Made by a program: the position numbers and the translations under genes
From: Dendrolimus kikuchii
Taxonomy: Eukaryota; Arthropoda; Insecta; Lepidoptera; Lasiocampidae
Reading direction: 5' to 3'
Assembly (NCBI GenBank): GCA_019925095.2
Contig: CM034406.1
Span: 17,457,888-17,521,887, forward strand
Length of the DNA: 64,000 bases
Notes under the pieces: generated by a model
Told to the model about the DNA's origin: nothing
What the model saw: only the letters and a program-made list of their open reading frames with translations
The model's database searches: none
In this document: piece by piece, positions 13,701 to 25,000 of the stretch
Position numbering within the stretch: position 1 is the stretch's first letter
How the letters are laid out: each line of letters begins with the position of its first letter

Positions 13701-16306
13701 AAAGAGTGATATAATTTCTGTCACATAGAGATTACACCAGAAAAACTAAGTGGCAGTCCCCAAATGCATATTTACATGTTTATTCTTAGAAGATCATTTT
13801 GGTAGAACACACACAATTTTTGCAATCAATGATAAAGAACATTGTTGTTTAAACATCTCAGTGAACTTAGAAACATCTAAAGTTAGATATTTAAAAAAAA
13901 AAGTTTTATATTAACTGTACGAGCCTACAGAGCACATACGGAGTATTTTACACATAAATATATAACAAACAAAATACTAAACTAGATATACTAACATCGC
14001 CACCACGTGCGCCACTTGTGCACTACAAGTTGTGCGTCTCAGGTCATCAAATGACCTTAATAAACAACATACAACTACTCACTGGCATTTGGCTTGGCAA
14101 CACCCTTCAAACCTGGGTTCATCTTTAACAACGATCAAGCGCCAGGATCTTTCGAAGTGTACAAACGGTACATTAACCATGTGTGTGTAAACAATTGAAC
14201 AAAAATTTTATTTAAAAAATTTTCTTGTAAGAAAAAAAACAGGTTATATGTAAAACCCTGAAAAACATATTACAGCTTTTTACCATTCTAGTTACTTTTC
14301 TACAAAAAATATGCCTATAACATAAGGATGGGAAAGATTGCTAACCATGTAGACATCCTACAATATTGAATGAGAACAAGTGCCTGTCCACAGCCAAGTA
14401 ATCAGCGAAAACCTCCTGGACTTCCCTCACAGTTTCCTGCTCATCACACTCAGCTAAAGTTTTCACGTCGGCTTTTGACACCACATTACTGAAATCTGAT
14501 AGATGAAATAAATTTAATCACATATTGAACATTAGAAAACCATATTTTACACAATAATTAACTTTAATGTAACTAAATTAACTTCATAGAATAAAAGTTA
14601 GTGTCTCATATAAATTATCAATTTGAACATATTACTGTATGTGTTTATTATTTAAGTTTGCTTTGTATGTAAATGTGTATATATTTTTATAGCTATATAT
14701 GTATTTACACTCGGACCAGAGATCGACAAAAATGGTGCAGCCCCATATATGACCACCACTGGAAAACAGGTGTGACAATATGTATGTATGTAATTTAAAC
14801 TTCAGTTTTCTGTCCCAGGATGATTAAGTAATGCATGTATAGATAGATAGATAACATTAGATTGGATATGTGATGCGGAAAGACTGTGTCAAGAACTCCC
14901 ACATCCGCGGCAATCTTCATGTCCGTGACATAGCAGACACACTGCAAGAGTGTCACTTACGCTGGAACAGCCACGTTCTTCAGAGACTGGCTAATTATGT
15001 GGAGAACAAATGTCTAGCCATACCGCCTCCACCAGGACCCAGTCAAAGGGGAAGACCCAAGAAATGTTGGTTTGACGTCGTGAAGTATGTGTGTGTACCA
15101 ATGGTCTCAAAACGGGGGATGCTGAAGACCACACGAAGTGGAGTAGAAAAAGTAGGAAAGCAGACCCTGGGCGTCGGAGTGAACACTCCAAATGCAACTG
15201 TGATTTAACGCTCCGATGATGATGATGAGATAGATACATAACACTTTATTGCACACCAAATACAATTACAAAAGAAATCATAGGTACAGAAAAAAAGGGA
15301 GACTTGACTTTGGAATTTTGCACCCTGAAACCAGGAGGAAGGGAGAGTGTATGAGAGTCACCTCCACCATATCTGGCTGCCAGACATGCAAATATTTTTA
15401 AAATTTAAAAAAACATAAAGGAGACCTAATTTGCTATTTAAAAGGGGAGAAAAATTTTTTTTGTCCACACAAATATCACTGCTCTTATCTTTTTAAAATA
15501 AAATACGCACCTCTGGCAGCCGAAAATGGCGGTGGATACTCCCCAACCTCTTAATTCTGCCCTAATAAGGAGACTTATTATGAAATTGGTTCCAAATCAC
15601 ACTCACACCCCTAGGGCACCTGTTTTGAAAAAACTAGGCATCTCCAGCAGCCGGAAATGGTGAGGGGTGACTCACTGACCCCCCACCTCAACACCCTCCT
15701 CCCCCGATTCAGGGTGTGAAATTCTAAAGTTTACCCTTTCAAATACATACGATATTATAATAAATTATTACAATAAAATTTAATACTCACAAATAAAATA
15801 AACACCATATTTTGGGTTCCTCAACTCCTTAGAAAGCAAGGCAATGTTCACTGATGTGGGTCTGAGGAATACAATGCATTTCAGATGTTTCAAATGATCT
15901 CTGTTGGATGGGGCATCAATTCTTTCGAAAAGGTACACTTCCTTTTGTAATATTTCTGACTGGCTATACACCATACTAACTATACTGGTCTGGAAAAAGA
16001 AGTTTGGTTTTAATACATAAAGGATAATATAGTAATTATTTTTTCGAATACTGGCTTAAAGCATAGAAATATTATAAAGAAATCCGAGCCAATCATTGAC
16101 GAAGTATAAAATTTAATAACAAATAGAAAATAGACAATTTTTAAAATTTTATTGGTTTATTACATATTATTTACAAACTGTAGCAGTTTTTTACGTGGCT
16201 TTTGCATACTCACAGTTTCTTTATCCATCAGAATTACTTTCATACCTGGACCACTCTCCTCCGTCATCTTAGTAATATACATTTTTACTGCTTGTATTAC
16301 GTTCAT
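1868..16306 (-). CDS. Vps45: Vps45, vacuolar protein sorting protein 45 (complete gene, 9 exons)
   Basis: Sec1/Munc18 (SM) family protein that binds a syntaxin-type t-SNARE and controls SNARE assembly during fusion at the trans-Golgi/early endosome. Nine exons with GT..AG borders join in phase to 1713 nt, 570 residues plus stop, the usual Vps45 length. Seen: an N-terminus beginning [10 protein letters not shown]; the SM-family core [19 protein letters not shown] at about residues 222-240; and the C-terminal block [17 protein letters not shown] at about 504-520. The ATG at 16306 was chosen because it aligns with the family N-terminus. Eight introns (about 200 to 2,700 bp) are filled with repeats, and two acceptors have mobile DNA within about 35 bp. 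No frameshift or stop was found in the joined frame, so the gene looks intact. Other SM proteins (Sly1, Rop/Munc18, Vps33) fit these motifs less well. Function is inferred from the family. Confidence 0.96.
2285..2700. repeat. Degenerate tandem repeat, about 40-bp unit
   Basis: About ten imperfect units built on GCTTTACTGGTAGAAATATT and ATACAATATTCTTGAG, of varying length. Lies in Vps45 intron 8. No ORF of note. Confidence 0.8.
3580..3837 (-). CDS. Vps45: Vps45 exon 8
   Basis: 258 nt, 86 codons (residues 373-458), from [11 protein letters not shown] to [10 protein letters not shown]. The acceptor is CTACAG and the donor GTGAGA. The exon is GC-rich compared with its introns. The terminal repeat of a mobile element begins 31 bp before it. 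Confidence 0.95.
3868..4819. mobile_element. Inverted-repeat element carrying a 63-bp minisatellite
   Basis: Inverted arms of nearly 70 bp, at 3868..3936 and 4753..4819, both running from GCCCACAAAA through AAGTGGTCT and CCAGACCC to GATGCGCTGA. They enclose about 12 tandem 63-bp units. No convincing target duplication was seen. The left arm begins 31 bp from the Vps45 exon 8 acceptor. Confidence 0.8.
3960..4752. repeat. 63-bp minisatellite with a palindrome in each unit
   Basis: About 12 units spaced 63 bp apart. Each holds the 20-bp palindrome ACCCTCAAAATTTTGAGGGT, then GTGTGGACCAAACTGAGC and CCAGATTCGGATTCAGCG. Because the unit is 21 codons, one plus-strand frame stays open over eight units; this is not taken as a gene. 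Confidence 0.9.
4918..5060 (+). repeat. LINE reverse-transcriptase C-terminal remnant
   Basis: A short stretch reads [12 protein letters not shown], like the ends of jockey/CR1-type LINE proteins. A similar remnant is at 12466-12540. Heavily decayed. Confidence 0.4.
5642..5779 (-). CDS. Vps45: Vps45 exon 7
   Basis: 138 nt, 46 codons (residues 327-372), from [16 protein letters not shown] to SDHSKHLQ. The acceptor is TTTCACAG and the donor GTAAAA. It was recovered from family continuity between exons 6 and 8; the frame is open with no gaps against the family. Confidence 0.92.
5838..6138 (-). mobile_element. LINE 3' end, family B (copy 1)
   Basis: About 300 bp ending in AATAAA plus a poly(A) run on the minus strand. 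Family landmarks: GGCCTGTCGTAAGA, GTGTCGCCATAACAACCTTG, AGGCGATGGTAACCGC. It is one of about ten copies, all truncated at the left, as expected for target-primed LINE insertion. In Vps45 intron 6. Confidence 0.7.
7106..7343 (-). mobile_element. Family A TIR element (copy 2)
   Basis: Nearly identical in layout to copy 1, in the same orientation, with both ends present (GGCTACGTTCCATTAGAG and GTTGTGAGCTCTAATGGAAC). Lies in Vps45 intron 6. Confidence 0.75.
7682..7756. repeat. Small fold-back repeat (hairpin copy 1)
   Basis: Stem TGAACGCTTCTTTA at 7712-7725 pairs perfectly with 7733-7746 across a 7-nt loop. Related to the hairpins at 44443 and 45243. In Vps45 intron 6, 30 nt after the exon 6 donor. 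Confidence 0.65.
7776..7916 (-). CDS. Vps45: Vps45 exon 6
   Basis: 141 nt, 47 codons (residues 280-326), from [17 protein letters not shown] to VETYPLFK. The acceptor is TATTTTCAG and the donor GTAACA. A 14-bp-stem hairpin repeat lies 30-64 nt into the following intron. Confidence 0.94.
7981..8545. mobile_element. Family C TIR element (copy 1)
   Basis: Starts GGGCCATCCACATATTACGTC and has the shared TTTTGAAATGTGACGTCACG block near its right end. A (TA)n tract and extra sequence interrupt the middle, and the right terminus is decayed. Confidence 0.6.
8067..8110. repeat. (TA)n microsatellite
   Basis: About 44 bp of alternating TA inside a family C element. Confidence 0.9.
8802..8936 (-). CDS. 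Vps45: Vps45 exon 5
   Basis: 135 nt, 45 codons (residues 235-279), from [11 protein letters not shown] to QDEFYAK. It completes the SM motif begun in exon 4. The acceptor is ATACAG and the donor GTATGA, both phase 0. Confidence 0.94.
9230..9546 (+). mobile_element. LINE 3' end, family B (copy 2)
   Basis: Near full-length family B copy: a poly(T) run, then TTATTGCAGGAGCTCAGCAG and on to GTTCCTGCACGG. Its coding sense is minus. In Vps45 intron 4. Confidence 0.7.
9609..9924 (+). mobile_element. Family A TIR element (copy 3, long variant)
   Basis: Shares the ends and the ACGTCACTAATGACGTCAT core but carries an extra central segment (GCATTAATTCTCTCTATCGA), also found in copy 7, so it marks a subfamily. 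Lies in Vps45 intron 4. Confidence 0.7.
10374..10407. repeat. (TA)n microsatellite
   Basis: 34 bp of TA at the left border of the nested repeat. Confidence 0.85.
10408..10722. mobile_element. Repeat resembling Lep1-type Helitron (nested)
   Basis: Contains CAGCGCCACCTACCG twice and CAAATCGGTACAGCCGTTCT then TGAGTTATAAATAGTGT, phrases common to lepidopteran Helitron-like repeats. Bounded by TA tracts. The class is a guess from such phrases. Confidence 0.45.
10723..10798. repeat. (TA)n microsatellite
   Basis: About 75 bp of TA with a few G interruptions. Confidence 0.9.
11595..11854 (-). CDS. Vps45: Vps45 exon 4 (SM core)
   Basis: 260 nt, residues 149-234, from [15 protein letters not shown] to the conserved [17 protein letters not shown]. 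The acceptor is TTTTACAG and the donor GTATAT. A SINE begins only about 20 bp upstream of the acceptor in the transcript sense. Confidence 0.94.
11876..12350 (-). mobile_element. tRNA-derived SINE (copy 1), split by a LINE
   Basis: Minus-strand SINE with a Pol III B-box-like GGTTCGATCC and an A-box-like region. It is interrupted at 12039..12176 by a LINE 3' end with a 10-bp target duplication. Its 3' end lies about 20 bp from the Vps45 exon 4 acceptor. Confidence 0.75.
12039..12176 (-). mobile_element. LINE 3' end, (TACA)n family (copy 1), nested in SINE
   Basis: 138 bp with a CATACATACATA tail and AACTTCACGCCAGTTCCCTT, flanked by direct repeats GCATGTGGTA at 12029..12038 and 12177..12186. 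The insertion therefore postdates the SINE. Confidence 0.85.
13282..13465 (+). mobile_element. LINE 3' end, (TACA)n family (copy 2)
   Basis: 184 bp, flanked by ACTATATATTTT at 13270..13281 and 13466..13477. In Vps45 intron 3. Confidence 0.85.
14346..14495 (-). CDS. Vps45: Vps45 exon 3
   Basis: 150 nt, completing codon 98 (Tyr) and encoding [18 protein letters not shown] up to the Gly codon split at 148. The acceptor is CTATCAG and the donor GTTAGC, a weaker but acceptable site. It is too short to show up as a long ORF and was found by family continuity. Confidence 0.9.
14865..15228 (+). mobile_element. RTE-type LINE 3' fragment (copy 1)
   Basis: Encodes a decayed reverse-transcriptase tail ([32 protein letters not shown]) followed by a GATGATGATGATG tail, as in RTE/BovB-like LINEs. 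In Vps45 intron 2. Confidence 0.65.
15791..15989 (-). CDS. Vps45: Vps45 exon 2
   Basis: 199 nt, residues 32-97 plus one base of codon 98. It starts after TTTTTCCAG with [15 protein letters not shown], which continues exon 1 exactly as in the family, and ends KYGVYFI before GTGAGT (phase 1). Confidence 0.93.
16214..16306 (-). CDS. Vps45: Vps45 exon 1 (start codon)
   Basis: 93 nt, residues 1-31, from the ATG at 16306..16304 to MDKET. The donor GTGAGT begins at 16213 (phase 0). An in-frame extension upstream lacks similarity to the family and is read as 5' UTR. Confidence 0.93.
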
Positions 16307-16608
16307 TTTCAAAAACTTTGTTTTAATTTCGTGGAAAATAAAACACTGAAAATAAAATCTGTTTTCATTTCTGAAACCACTTACCACAGATTCAGAAACT
16401 GACAAAGACAGAGAGTCAGTGGCAGCCTATCACGTTACTGTCAATTATTAAAACCTAGTAGCCAAGCTATAAACTCAAAAAAAACCATATTCCACTTGGT
16501 TAACAGTGCTATCTCTCGGAAAATAGCAATATTTGCACAAAATGAAACGTCTATTAAACGTTAGATGGTATTATATATTAATATAGCATTCAGTGCTTTA
16601 AAGATATA

Positions 16609-16832
16609 CAAACATACATACATACATAACTTCACGCCAGTTCCCTTGCGAGGTAGGCACGAACAACAGAGCGCCATTTAGGCCCATTTTTACACACCTC
16701 ACTTGCTTCTTTGACATTCATAACTCTTGTCATGCACACTCGTCTGTTCTTAAGGCTCCTGACATCACCCTCCGCTAGTACACGATCAATTTGATCATGG
16801 AAGGTGTGTCGTGGCCTTCCACGACTTCTGCA
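16609..16832 (-). mobile_element. LINE 3' end, (TACA)n family (copy 3)
   Basis: 224 bp with target duplication AAAGATATA at 16600..16608 and 16833..16841. It lies about 300 bp upstream of the Vps45 start codon, so it may be in the promoter region. Confidence 0.8.
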
Positions 16833-17894
16833 AAAGATATAATTATAAAAAAAAAACGTGTGCATTTCGGGACGCCCGACAGAAGTGATAACTTAGCATG
16901 CCTACCGCTGCCGTATGCGTGAGAAAAAGGGAAGCCAGACCGACTGGCGTCGTAACGCGTTACGTAACGGTTAGCGGTTAGCGGTTTACCCTCCCATAAG
17001 AAGTTATCAGTTCAAAAATTTTGTTTACATAAAATAAGCAGAAATGATTGCATACTAAGTTTTCATTCTTAAAAGACGCAAAAGCTACAGTAATCTTATA
17101 ATAAATATAAAATTCACGCACCATCTTTTATCTAAATTATCATTTAACAATTTTAGAAACGTATGTAAAAACTAAACCTAATTACAAATTAAACTATACT
17201 ATAAATAAAACTAAACTTACATAATTACATATATCGATAGACTATAAGTAAAAAAAAGACTCCAATTCGCTGTCGGCGAGGAGCGTGCTCATAGATGTTA
17301 CACTATAATATATATATAGGGTGTTCAAAATGCTTGCCGCATTTCCGCGTTGGATGGCTATGCTGATGCATGGCCCCAGATCCAAGCCAGCCTTTGGTCA
17401 TGCGAGAACTCAATTAGAGGCGTTGAGAGGTCTCAATAAAAGTGATAAGGTCCAGGCCCCCAGGACCCCAGGATCTTGACCCCAAAAGCCAGTAATATGT
17501 ACCCATTACCAATGGATACATATTAGCGGTGTTTCAAGGCCTCCTGGTGTGCGGCAGCAATCCCGGCTGTCACTGGCTGTGTCTGGAAAATGGAAATGGT
17601 TTTTTTTTAAACTGAATCGAAAATGAAGTCTATATGATGTGCCAGTAATTGACATACCGATGACAAATTGTACACATCATCAGTGACAGTTATCGTATAT
17701 AGTGTATTATCTATGGTTATCGGCGTTATCACAGACATCCCAGTAGATCTCCTCTACATAATCGAAAATTATAAAAATTTATGGAAACTAGCGCCTTCAA
17801 GTGGTCCAGGTATATAAAAAATTATAATTAGTTTCCATTTAGTACATCTTAAGATGGCGCTGTGCAATATCGTTGAATAAATACATTATAAAGT
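16833..17894. other. Gap between divergent Vps45 and Mdh2 starts
   Basis: No gene seen. 17330-17580 is a moderately GC-rich block (GGGTGTTCAAAATGCTTGCC onward) related to 40560-40760 and 43560-43800, probably retroelement debris. No promoter motif can be assigned with confidence. Confidence 0.4.
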
Positions 17895-17902
17895 GTTTTT
17901 AT

Positions 17903-18663
17903 TAAGGATGGGCCGAATGTGGTTTGAACCGAATACGAACTTCGGCCGAACACTCTGTTAAAACAAAAAATTCGGCCGAACGTCGGTTTGATTTCGCCAC
18001 ACTTTCTCAAGAGCAACATATCGTGACCTGTTGACAACGTCAACTTGATAACACCGAATTTTTGATTTTTTTACACCATAACCTGCCTCTAGTCAATTTT
18101 AAGTATGAGTAGGTGGATAAAATAATAGAATTTTAGACCTTTGACTGACAAAACATCACCATTTCATAATTCTTAATTCATAATGTTTAATTCGTAAAAA
18201 GTAATTTCAATCAAAATTAAAGTTATAATTGCTGATGTTTCTTAGACGTGTTTTTTTAAAATTCAACTTACGCATTATAATTAAGCAGTTGCACTACTTA
18301 CTGGAGTTTCTTAGAGGAATAATAAGTTTATTTTATTTTTGTTTTAATTTAATGTCTATTTAATTAGGTAAAGACTCAATCAAGAACTAATTTTATTTAT
18401 TTTTTATCACATTGCACAATAAGATTTACATGTTCCCAACTAAAATTAATGACCAAGAGTATATAGATGCCAATTTTTATATTACGGTTATGATAGATAT
18501 GATTTCTTTTAACTTCAGTCAAAATAGTGCAAGTAGGTATTTTACTTTCTCCTGGCACCGAATATTCGGCATTTAAACCGAATTTCGGCCGAATGCCAAA
18601 GTTCGGCTCAAGCTGCCGAAATTCGGTCAAATCGAATGTAAAACGAATTTCGGCCCATCCTTA
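17903..18663. mobile_element. hAT-type non-autonomous transposon
   Basis: 761 bp with terminal inverted repeats TAAGGATGGGCCGAA and the matching TTCGGCCCATCCTTA. It is flanked by 8-bp direct repeats GTTTTTAT (17895..17902) and GATTTTAT (18664..18671), with one mismatch. The 8-bp duplication and the end sequence are typical of hAT. No transposase. Confidence 0.85.
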
Positions 18664-18992
18664 GATTTTATTGAATATAAGTTTTTTGTCACTTTAATTT
18701 TATTGTCTTTCCCTTTATTCCAATTTAGAACAAGTTGTAACTTATAAGTAACATCTAGTGGAATTTATACAATTATCTATTGAAGCTCCATCTAGTGGTC
18801 TCTATAGGAACATAATACCGATTCTAGAGCCATCTATGGGACCGGGTAAATGATATTTTATGCCAGACGCTCATTTATTTTATATATAGTGTATGATCTA
18901 TGATCGTAATTATCTACGAAAGGTCGGTCGGGTCAGGTGGAAGGTTCCTTTTTACCCTCAAATATTTAGTGATTTCCAATAAGTCTAGGAAG

Positions 18993-19070
18993 ATGTTTTC
19001 GCGTGCTCTAAAGCCCGTCGCTGCTGTTGCCGCCCAGAATGGCGCGAAGAACTTCTCAACCTCATCACAG
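18993..19070 (+). CDS. Mdh2: Mdh2 exon 1 (targeting peptide)
   Basis: 78 nt, [20 protein letters not shown] and six more residues ending in Q26; donor GTAAAA. The ATG at 18993 fits better than an in-frame ATG at 18900, because the upstream residues do not resemble a targeting peptide. Confidence 0.94.
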
Positions 19071-22000
19071 GTAAAATGCCCTTGATGACCCTTCGAGCAA
19101 ACTTATCTTAGGGGGCTTACATCGTAATTTTGTAGATATATCGGGTGTAATTTCTCAATATTCATGAGTAAAATGTAAATTTTAGAGGAACTTCAAAGTG
19201 GTGGTGGCTGGTGCCTCGGGCGGTATCGGGCAGCCCTTGGCCCTTTTGATCAAACAGAACCCCTTGGTGACGAGGCTAGCCCTCTATGATATCGCTCCAG
19301 TCACCCCTGGCGTCGCCGTCGACCTTTCTCACATGGACACCCCGGCTGCCGTGACTGGACATAAAGGACCTGAAGAGCTCTCGGCCGCTATTAAAGGTAA
19401 GACTGCACCTTCTGAAAGATATATTATAAAAAAGGACCCCATATTTGCGTCGATTATGTAACACTTAACCTTAAAAAAATTGTATAACAATTTCAAGGTT
19501 AAGGCTATCAAATTATGTAAATCTGCCAAAATGGCCTCAAAAGTAGTTTTAAGTTCAATATCAACTTATATTTGACCTAATTTTAATTTCACCTTTAACC
19601 TTGACTTTCATGTTGGGTTATTTTTGGTGAACTAATTTTTCAATGTTACCGTCAACAAATTCTTGGCTACTGCTATAAACTGTAGAGATTTGCATAGCTT
19701 TTAAGATCAACATTATGTTAAGTTGGTTAATGTATTCTTTTTAATTCAATGAAAGTACATATTACAACTAGAATTATAATGTTGTGCTTAGAATGATTGA
19801 ATGGCTAGGCATTACTAGACATTCCTGGCAAAGTTTTATAGTTTTCTTTTTGCATTGTTTTATTTCAAATCCAATATCCAACAAATAACCATTTTAACCC
19901 AAGATTTTAAGAACAAATATACCTTTATCATTTTTTAACATTTATTTCTCTATCATCCAAAAGTTGTTAATGTATCTCATGTTTGATAGTTATTTAAAGA
20001 TTGAAACAAGTTTATTTTAAAAATCCATTACTTAGTTGCTAATCATATATTTTTAACTGTTGCATGTGTTTATGTATGTATGTAAGTTATTATTGTGACA
20101 GTAACAATAATTTTATTTGTTGCAACTCCAATCATTCTTTGAAAAGTAATTGTAATACAACTTCTAAATATATTTAAAAAAAAAGAGCCAGATAGATATA
20201 TATAACATAAATATGTTGCTGTGGAGTTTCTTGTCACTTCTAAAATTCTTACTCATATGTAATTAAACTATAATATTATTAACATAAAGTAGAGAAACAA
20301 CTTTAAAACACTTCCTGTTAATCATGATAATGATTAATAAATGTTTTTGTCTATTTGTAATCATATAGTAGGCACTTATAAAATGATTTATGTTTTATTT
20401 TTCCTTCAGAAATAATGAAGACTAATGTTATGTTATAAAAATTCAACAAATTCAACAATAAATTTCAATGACATACTGAGATGTATTATCTGTTATTCAA
20501 CAAAACATTTTGTTTATTAGTTGTAAGGTTACTCTCTTATCATGTTCATTTTTATTATATACTAATGAAAAAATGATTAAGAAATGTAGAAGGGAAAAAT
20601 GCAAATGTTGTGTAGGTAATAATTTAAAGCATGCACACATAACATAATCAAAAATTTATTGTAACATCATATCAGTTATGCAATTTTAAAACCTGGCAAA
20701 TGCATTCCAAAAAATTTTACAACACAGCACAAGAAAATATCATGAACTTCAATGGTTATACTATTTCAATACTGTTATTAAGCTTATTGGAAGTGATACC
20801 ATCTTTTGATACGGTCTTTACATGTTTTAATTAACACAAGTAAATACCTAGCAAAGCAATGAAGGCATAAACATTAATTTAGAAAACAATGTCATTTGGG
20901 AGGTTTTGAAATTTACAGTTGATATAAACAAAAAACATAAAGTCCTCCACTACTATAGGAAAAATATTAGGGTTCAAAAGAAATCAAATACTTTTGATTA
21001 TAAAAGAAACATATGCAATCATAAAATAAACAAAGCTTAAGTAGCATTCCCAATGCACATCTATTCTCTCTGGTAATATTGCTGTTTTAATTTAATAATA
21101 ACACATAACCAATGTGTCTTTTTTCTTATTGCTACAGTATAATGCATAATAATTTTCAATGTACTGAGATCAAATTTATACATTCTTCAGTGCCTAAACT
21201 GTAAAATGTGTTATCTAATTTGTAAGTAAGATTATGAGATGTTTTTTTAAATTTAATAATTCCTCCAGAGAATATTTTTTTAAGATGTGTCACTGTCAAT
21301 GTCAAGCAGTGATATTGTATTTTTCTTATTGCAAACCTGGCAAACTGAGAGACGGTCCATATAATGGAAAGTGGTCCAAAACACAAGAAAAAATCCCCTA
21401 TGGACGTTTGCAACACCAGGAGTGACACCAATACGTTGCCAGCCTTTATGATTTAATAAAGGAGATAAAATAGGAGGCAATGAATGTCAAAGAAGCAAGT
21501 GAGGTGTGTAATAATAAGCCCGAATGGCGCTCTGTTGTTCGTGTCTACCCCACAAGGGAACTGGCATGAAGTTATGTATGTATGTATGTAAATAGGAGGC
21601 ATGAGATAGAGGGGTCAGGCAGAAGGAATGGAATAGATGGGATGCAATTGGGGAAGAAGTGAGACATCAGACCTTGCAGTCATTAGAATTTTTGTGTAGG
21701 AACTGAAAGGAGATGCTGTTCTGTGCGTTTTTATTTTCTAAAAATATGAAAAGAATACTAGTTGTAGGATAGTAATAGTTTTTGAGTATTCATTGTGTTT
21801 TTGTAAGAAATGTGAATCATATAGTCAAATGTGGCCTTTCGAGTTTTGAATGGTCTGTATGGACTAACGTTCTCTTGCCTGCCTTTGTGGTGAATTCTAC
21901 TACTACTCTCACTCATCATACGAAACAGGATTAACTCAAGGGAGACTACGAAGCATTGACATAAACAATCTTCGCGCCCACAGATGCGGATGTAGTTGTA

Positions 22001-25000
22001 ATCCCGGCGGGCGTACCACGCAAACCGGGCATGACCCGTGACGATCTCTTCAATACGAACGCGTCGATCGTCCGCGACATGGCCGCGAGCATCGCGAAGA
22101 ACGCACCCAAAGCCATCGTGGCTATCATCACCAATCCCGTCAACTCTATGGTGCCAATTGCCAGCGAGGTGTTGAAGAAGGTGAGTTGCATATCTTTTTA
22201 TTCTGACTGAGTAGTTGTCTATACAAGATAAATATTCCAGACCTATCATAGTCAGAAGAACTTCAGCTTAGATAGGTACAAGCCAGCGAACACCCGCCCC
22301 CTCCAGTTTTTCAAGTAATATAAAATAAAAATAATAAAACAATATAAACAACAATGATAAGTTTGTGATCCATTATGCTTTTGGTGTTCGAGTTGAGGAG
22401 GGCATTTAATAATTTACAAAACTATCAGATAATACAAGGTAAGTAGAATTGAGGACAGTTCTATATATCTATGATTAGACCTTTCCTTTAGTATGGCAGT
22501 GAAGCGTGGCCTAGTACTTGAGCAACGCAAGCAAGAGCTGCTTGTCACGTAGACGAATATGCTGCGGTACATGTGTGTAGAGTCACGCGGAAGGACCGCG
22601 TTAGAAACTCGCATCGCAACATAGCGGATAAATTGCAAGAGTGTCGCCTATGCTGGTACGGCCACGTTTTATGGAAAGTGGCTACTCACATGGGAAACAA
22701 ATGTCTAGCCATGGCGCCTCCGCCAGGTCCCGGTCGAAAGAGTAGGCTCAAGAAATGCTGGCTTGACGTCATAAAGTATCACATGCATACTAAATGCTCG
22801 AAGTGGAGAAGAAGAAGTAAGAAAGCGGACCCTAGGCTTCGAGGCGGACGCCCCGAACGCAACCGGAATTTAACGCTAGAATGATGGTGAGTTTCTAGGT
22901 TTTGAAATGGTACAGCTGAGATATTGAAACATTTCAAGGAAGTAACAATATTCTATGTCATAACTCTTAAAGATATGCTTATCATGACGCGATAAGATAG
23001 GGCACAATGTATACATATGATATAACATCATCAAGTAACGTTGATTGATTATTTTAAATAATACTTATTATAATCGAGTCAGCGTACAGACAGACTAGTC
23101 TTATAAAATGCTGATGCCACCTTTGTATGGGCTTGCAAATTCTGACATCATTGATTCACCGGATGCCTCCGCATTATTAGCGTTTGTTGTCATAATTTTT
23201 AATAATATAAATTAATTGTGTGAAATGGTGTTCTACGGTGGTCACCAGATGTGGGCACGGGCAAGAATAGACACACTAAAAATAATTTATTAATTAAAAT
23301 TCAATAAAACTGCATTTCAATGTTGAAAAGCAATGACAATGTCCAGGACTATTTATTATTAATATTTTTAAGAATATTAGCTGTAGCCAGCGCCACAAAA
23401 TAACGTATTAATTGTAGTTTACAGTAATTAAAATTACTAGTGATCGGCCGTGGTCGAAATTCGACCATAATAATTTATTGTCAAAGACTTCTATAATCAC
23501 AGATTTCGCCAACGTTAATTTAACTTTAACAATAAGCAAAAGTGTATATATGCGTGTGTGTGTCAAATACATGGTAGTGTGTGTAATGTTTTTTTTTTTA
23601 AATTGATTTAATGTATTTATTATGCATAATTTAAAAAAGAATATTAGCATTCGTCGCTTCTTCTCTATATAAACTATAACTGTGCGAAATTTCATATTCC
23701 TCCCTCCGTGCAATTTTCATAAAAGGGTACAAAGTTTTTACTAGATTTATATCATGATGTTTTAAAGTTATGATGATATTTTTTTTAAGGATTTTATGGC
23801 TTGGCAGCTAGGCCTTTAAGCCAGATCTTAGATTCAATGTAGTTTCTTCATTTTCTTGAACCTATGTGTAGCACAGCTGAACAGTAGGTTATCAGCTAGT
23901 GCCATTCAACGGAGTTCTTGTGACAACTCAAAAGGCCACATTTGACTATACAGTTCACATTTCTCACAAAACACATAATTACTACTCAAAAACTATCAAT
24001 ATCCTACAACTATTGTTCATTTTAGAGTAATTTTACACATTTTTAGAAAATAAAACTGCACAGCACAACATCTCCTTTCAGTTCCCGCCAAAAACTCCGA
24101 AGTTATGATGATATGATATTTAGAAGCATGCTCTTATAAACATTGTGTCAGAATTTATTGTGATATACATCTACTACCCTACCCTATTATTACGACGTTT
24201 TGCATTATATACATAAATATAACACATTATGTCTGTATTGTATTTATGTATGTATGATACAATACAAAAGGACCACAAATAAAAAAAACCTTTTTTACAG
24301 AACAGTTTTACGAATTCCTAATGAATTTCTAGGATTTGTAGCCATTTTCGTAATCGTCATGTCTGTTTTTTTTTTAATTTTTTTTATTGCTGGAGTACAG
24401 CAAACAGGCTGTAGGTGCATCTGATGGGAGGTAGTTACCATCGCCTATAGAGATTTGCAACACCAAATATCAAAGTGCTGCTGACCTCAAAGGGTGGACC
24501 GCCACTGATTACTGCTGTTGGAACACAATACAAGGTTATTGTGGTGGCATACTCACGGGTGGTAAAGCTACCCAAGTTAGCAAATATCCTACCACCTCAC
24601 TGTGAATTTTTTGGTAGCCTCTTAAGATAAACTACCTGCCAACAGAAATTAGTATTGTTTCTCCATTCGTATACTGTTTGTCTTAATATATAATACAATA
24701 CTGGGTTGAATGTATAATGTACATGAAATTTGACAGCAAGATATAATATATGCCATTATTGTCTTTTCCTTCCATACTCATCTATTCTGACATACATCCT
24801 CTGTCACACCACAAATCATCATGTCATCTGTCACACAATCTATCTTTGTTTTTTTTTTTATTGCATGAGTTCAGCAGACAGGCAGACGGCTCACTTGATG
24901 GAAAGCAGTTACCATCGCCTTTGGACATTTGCAACACCAAAAGTGCTACAAATGCGCTGCTGCTCTCTTAAGGGAGACTGGAACCTGGTCACTAATGCCG

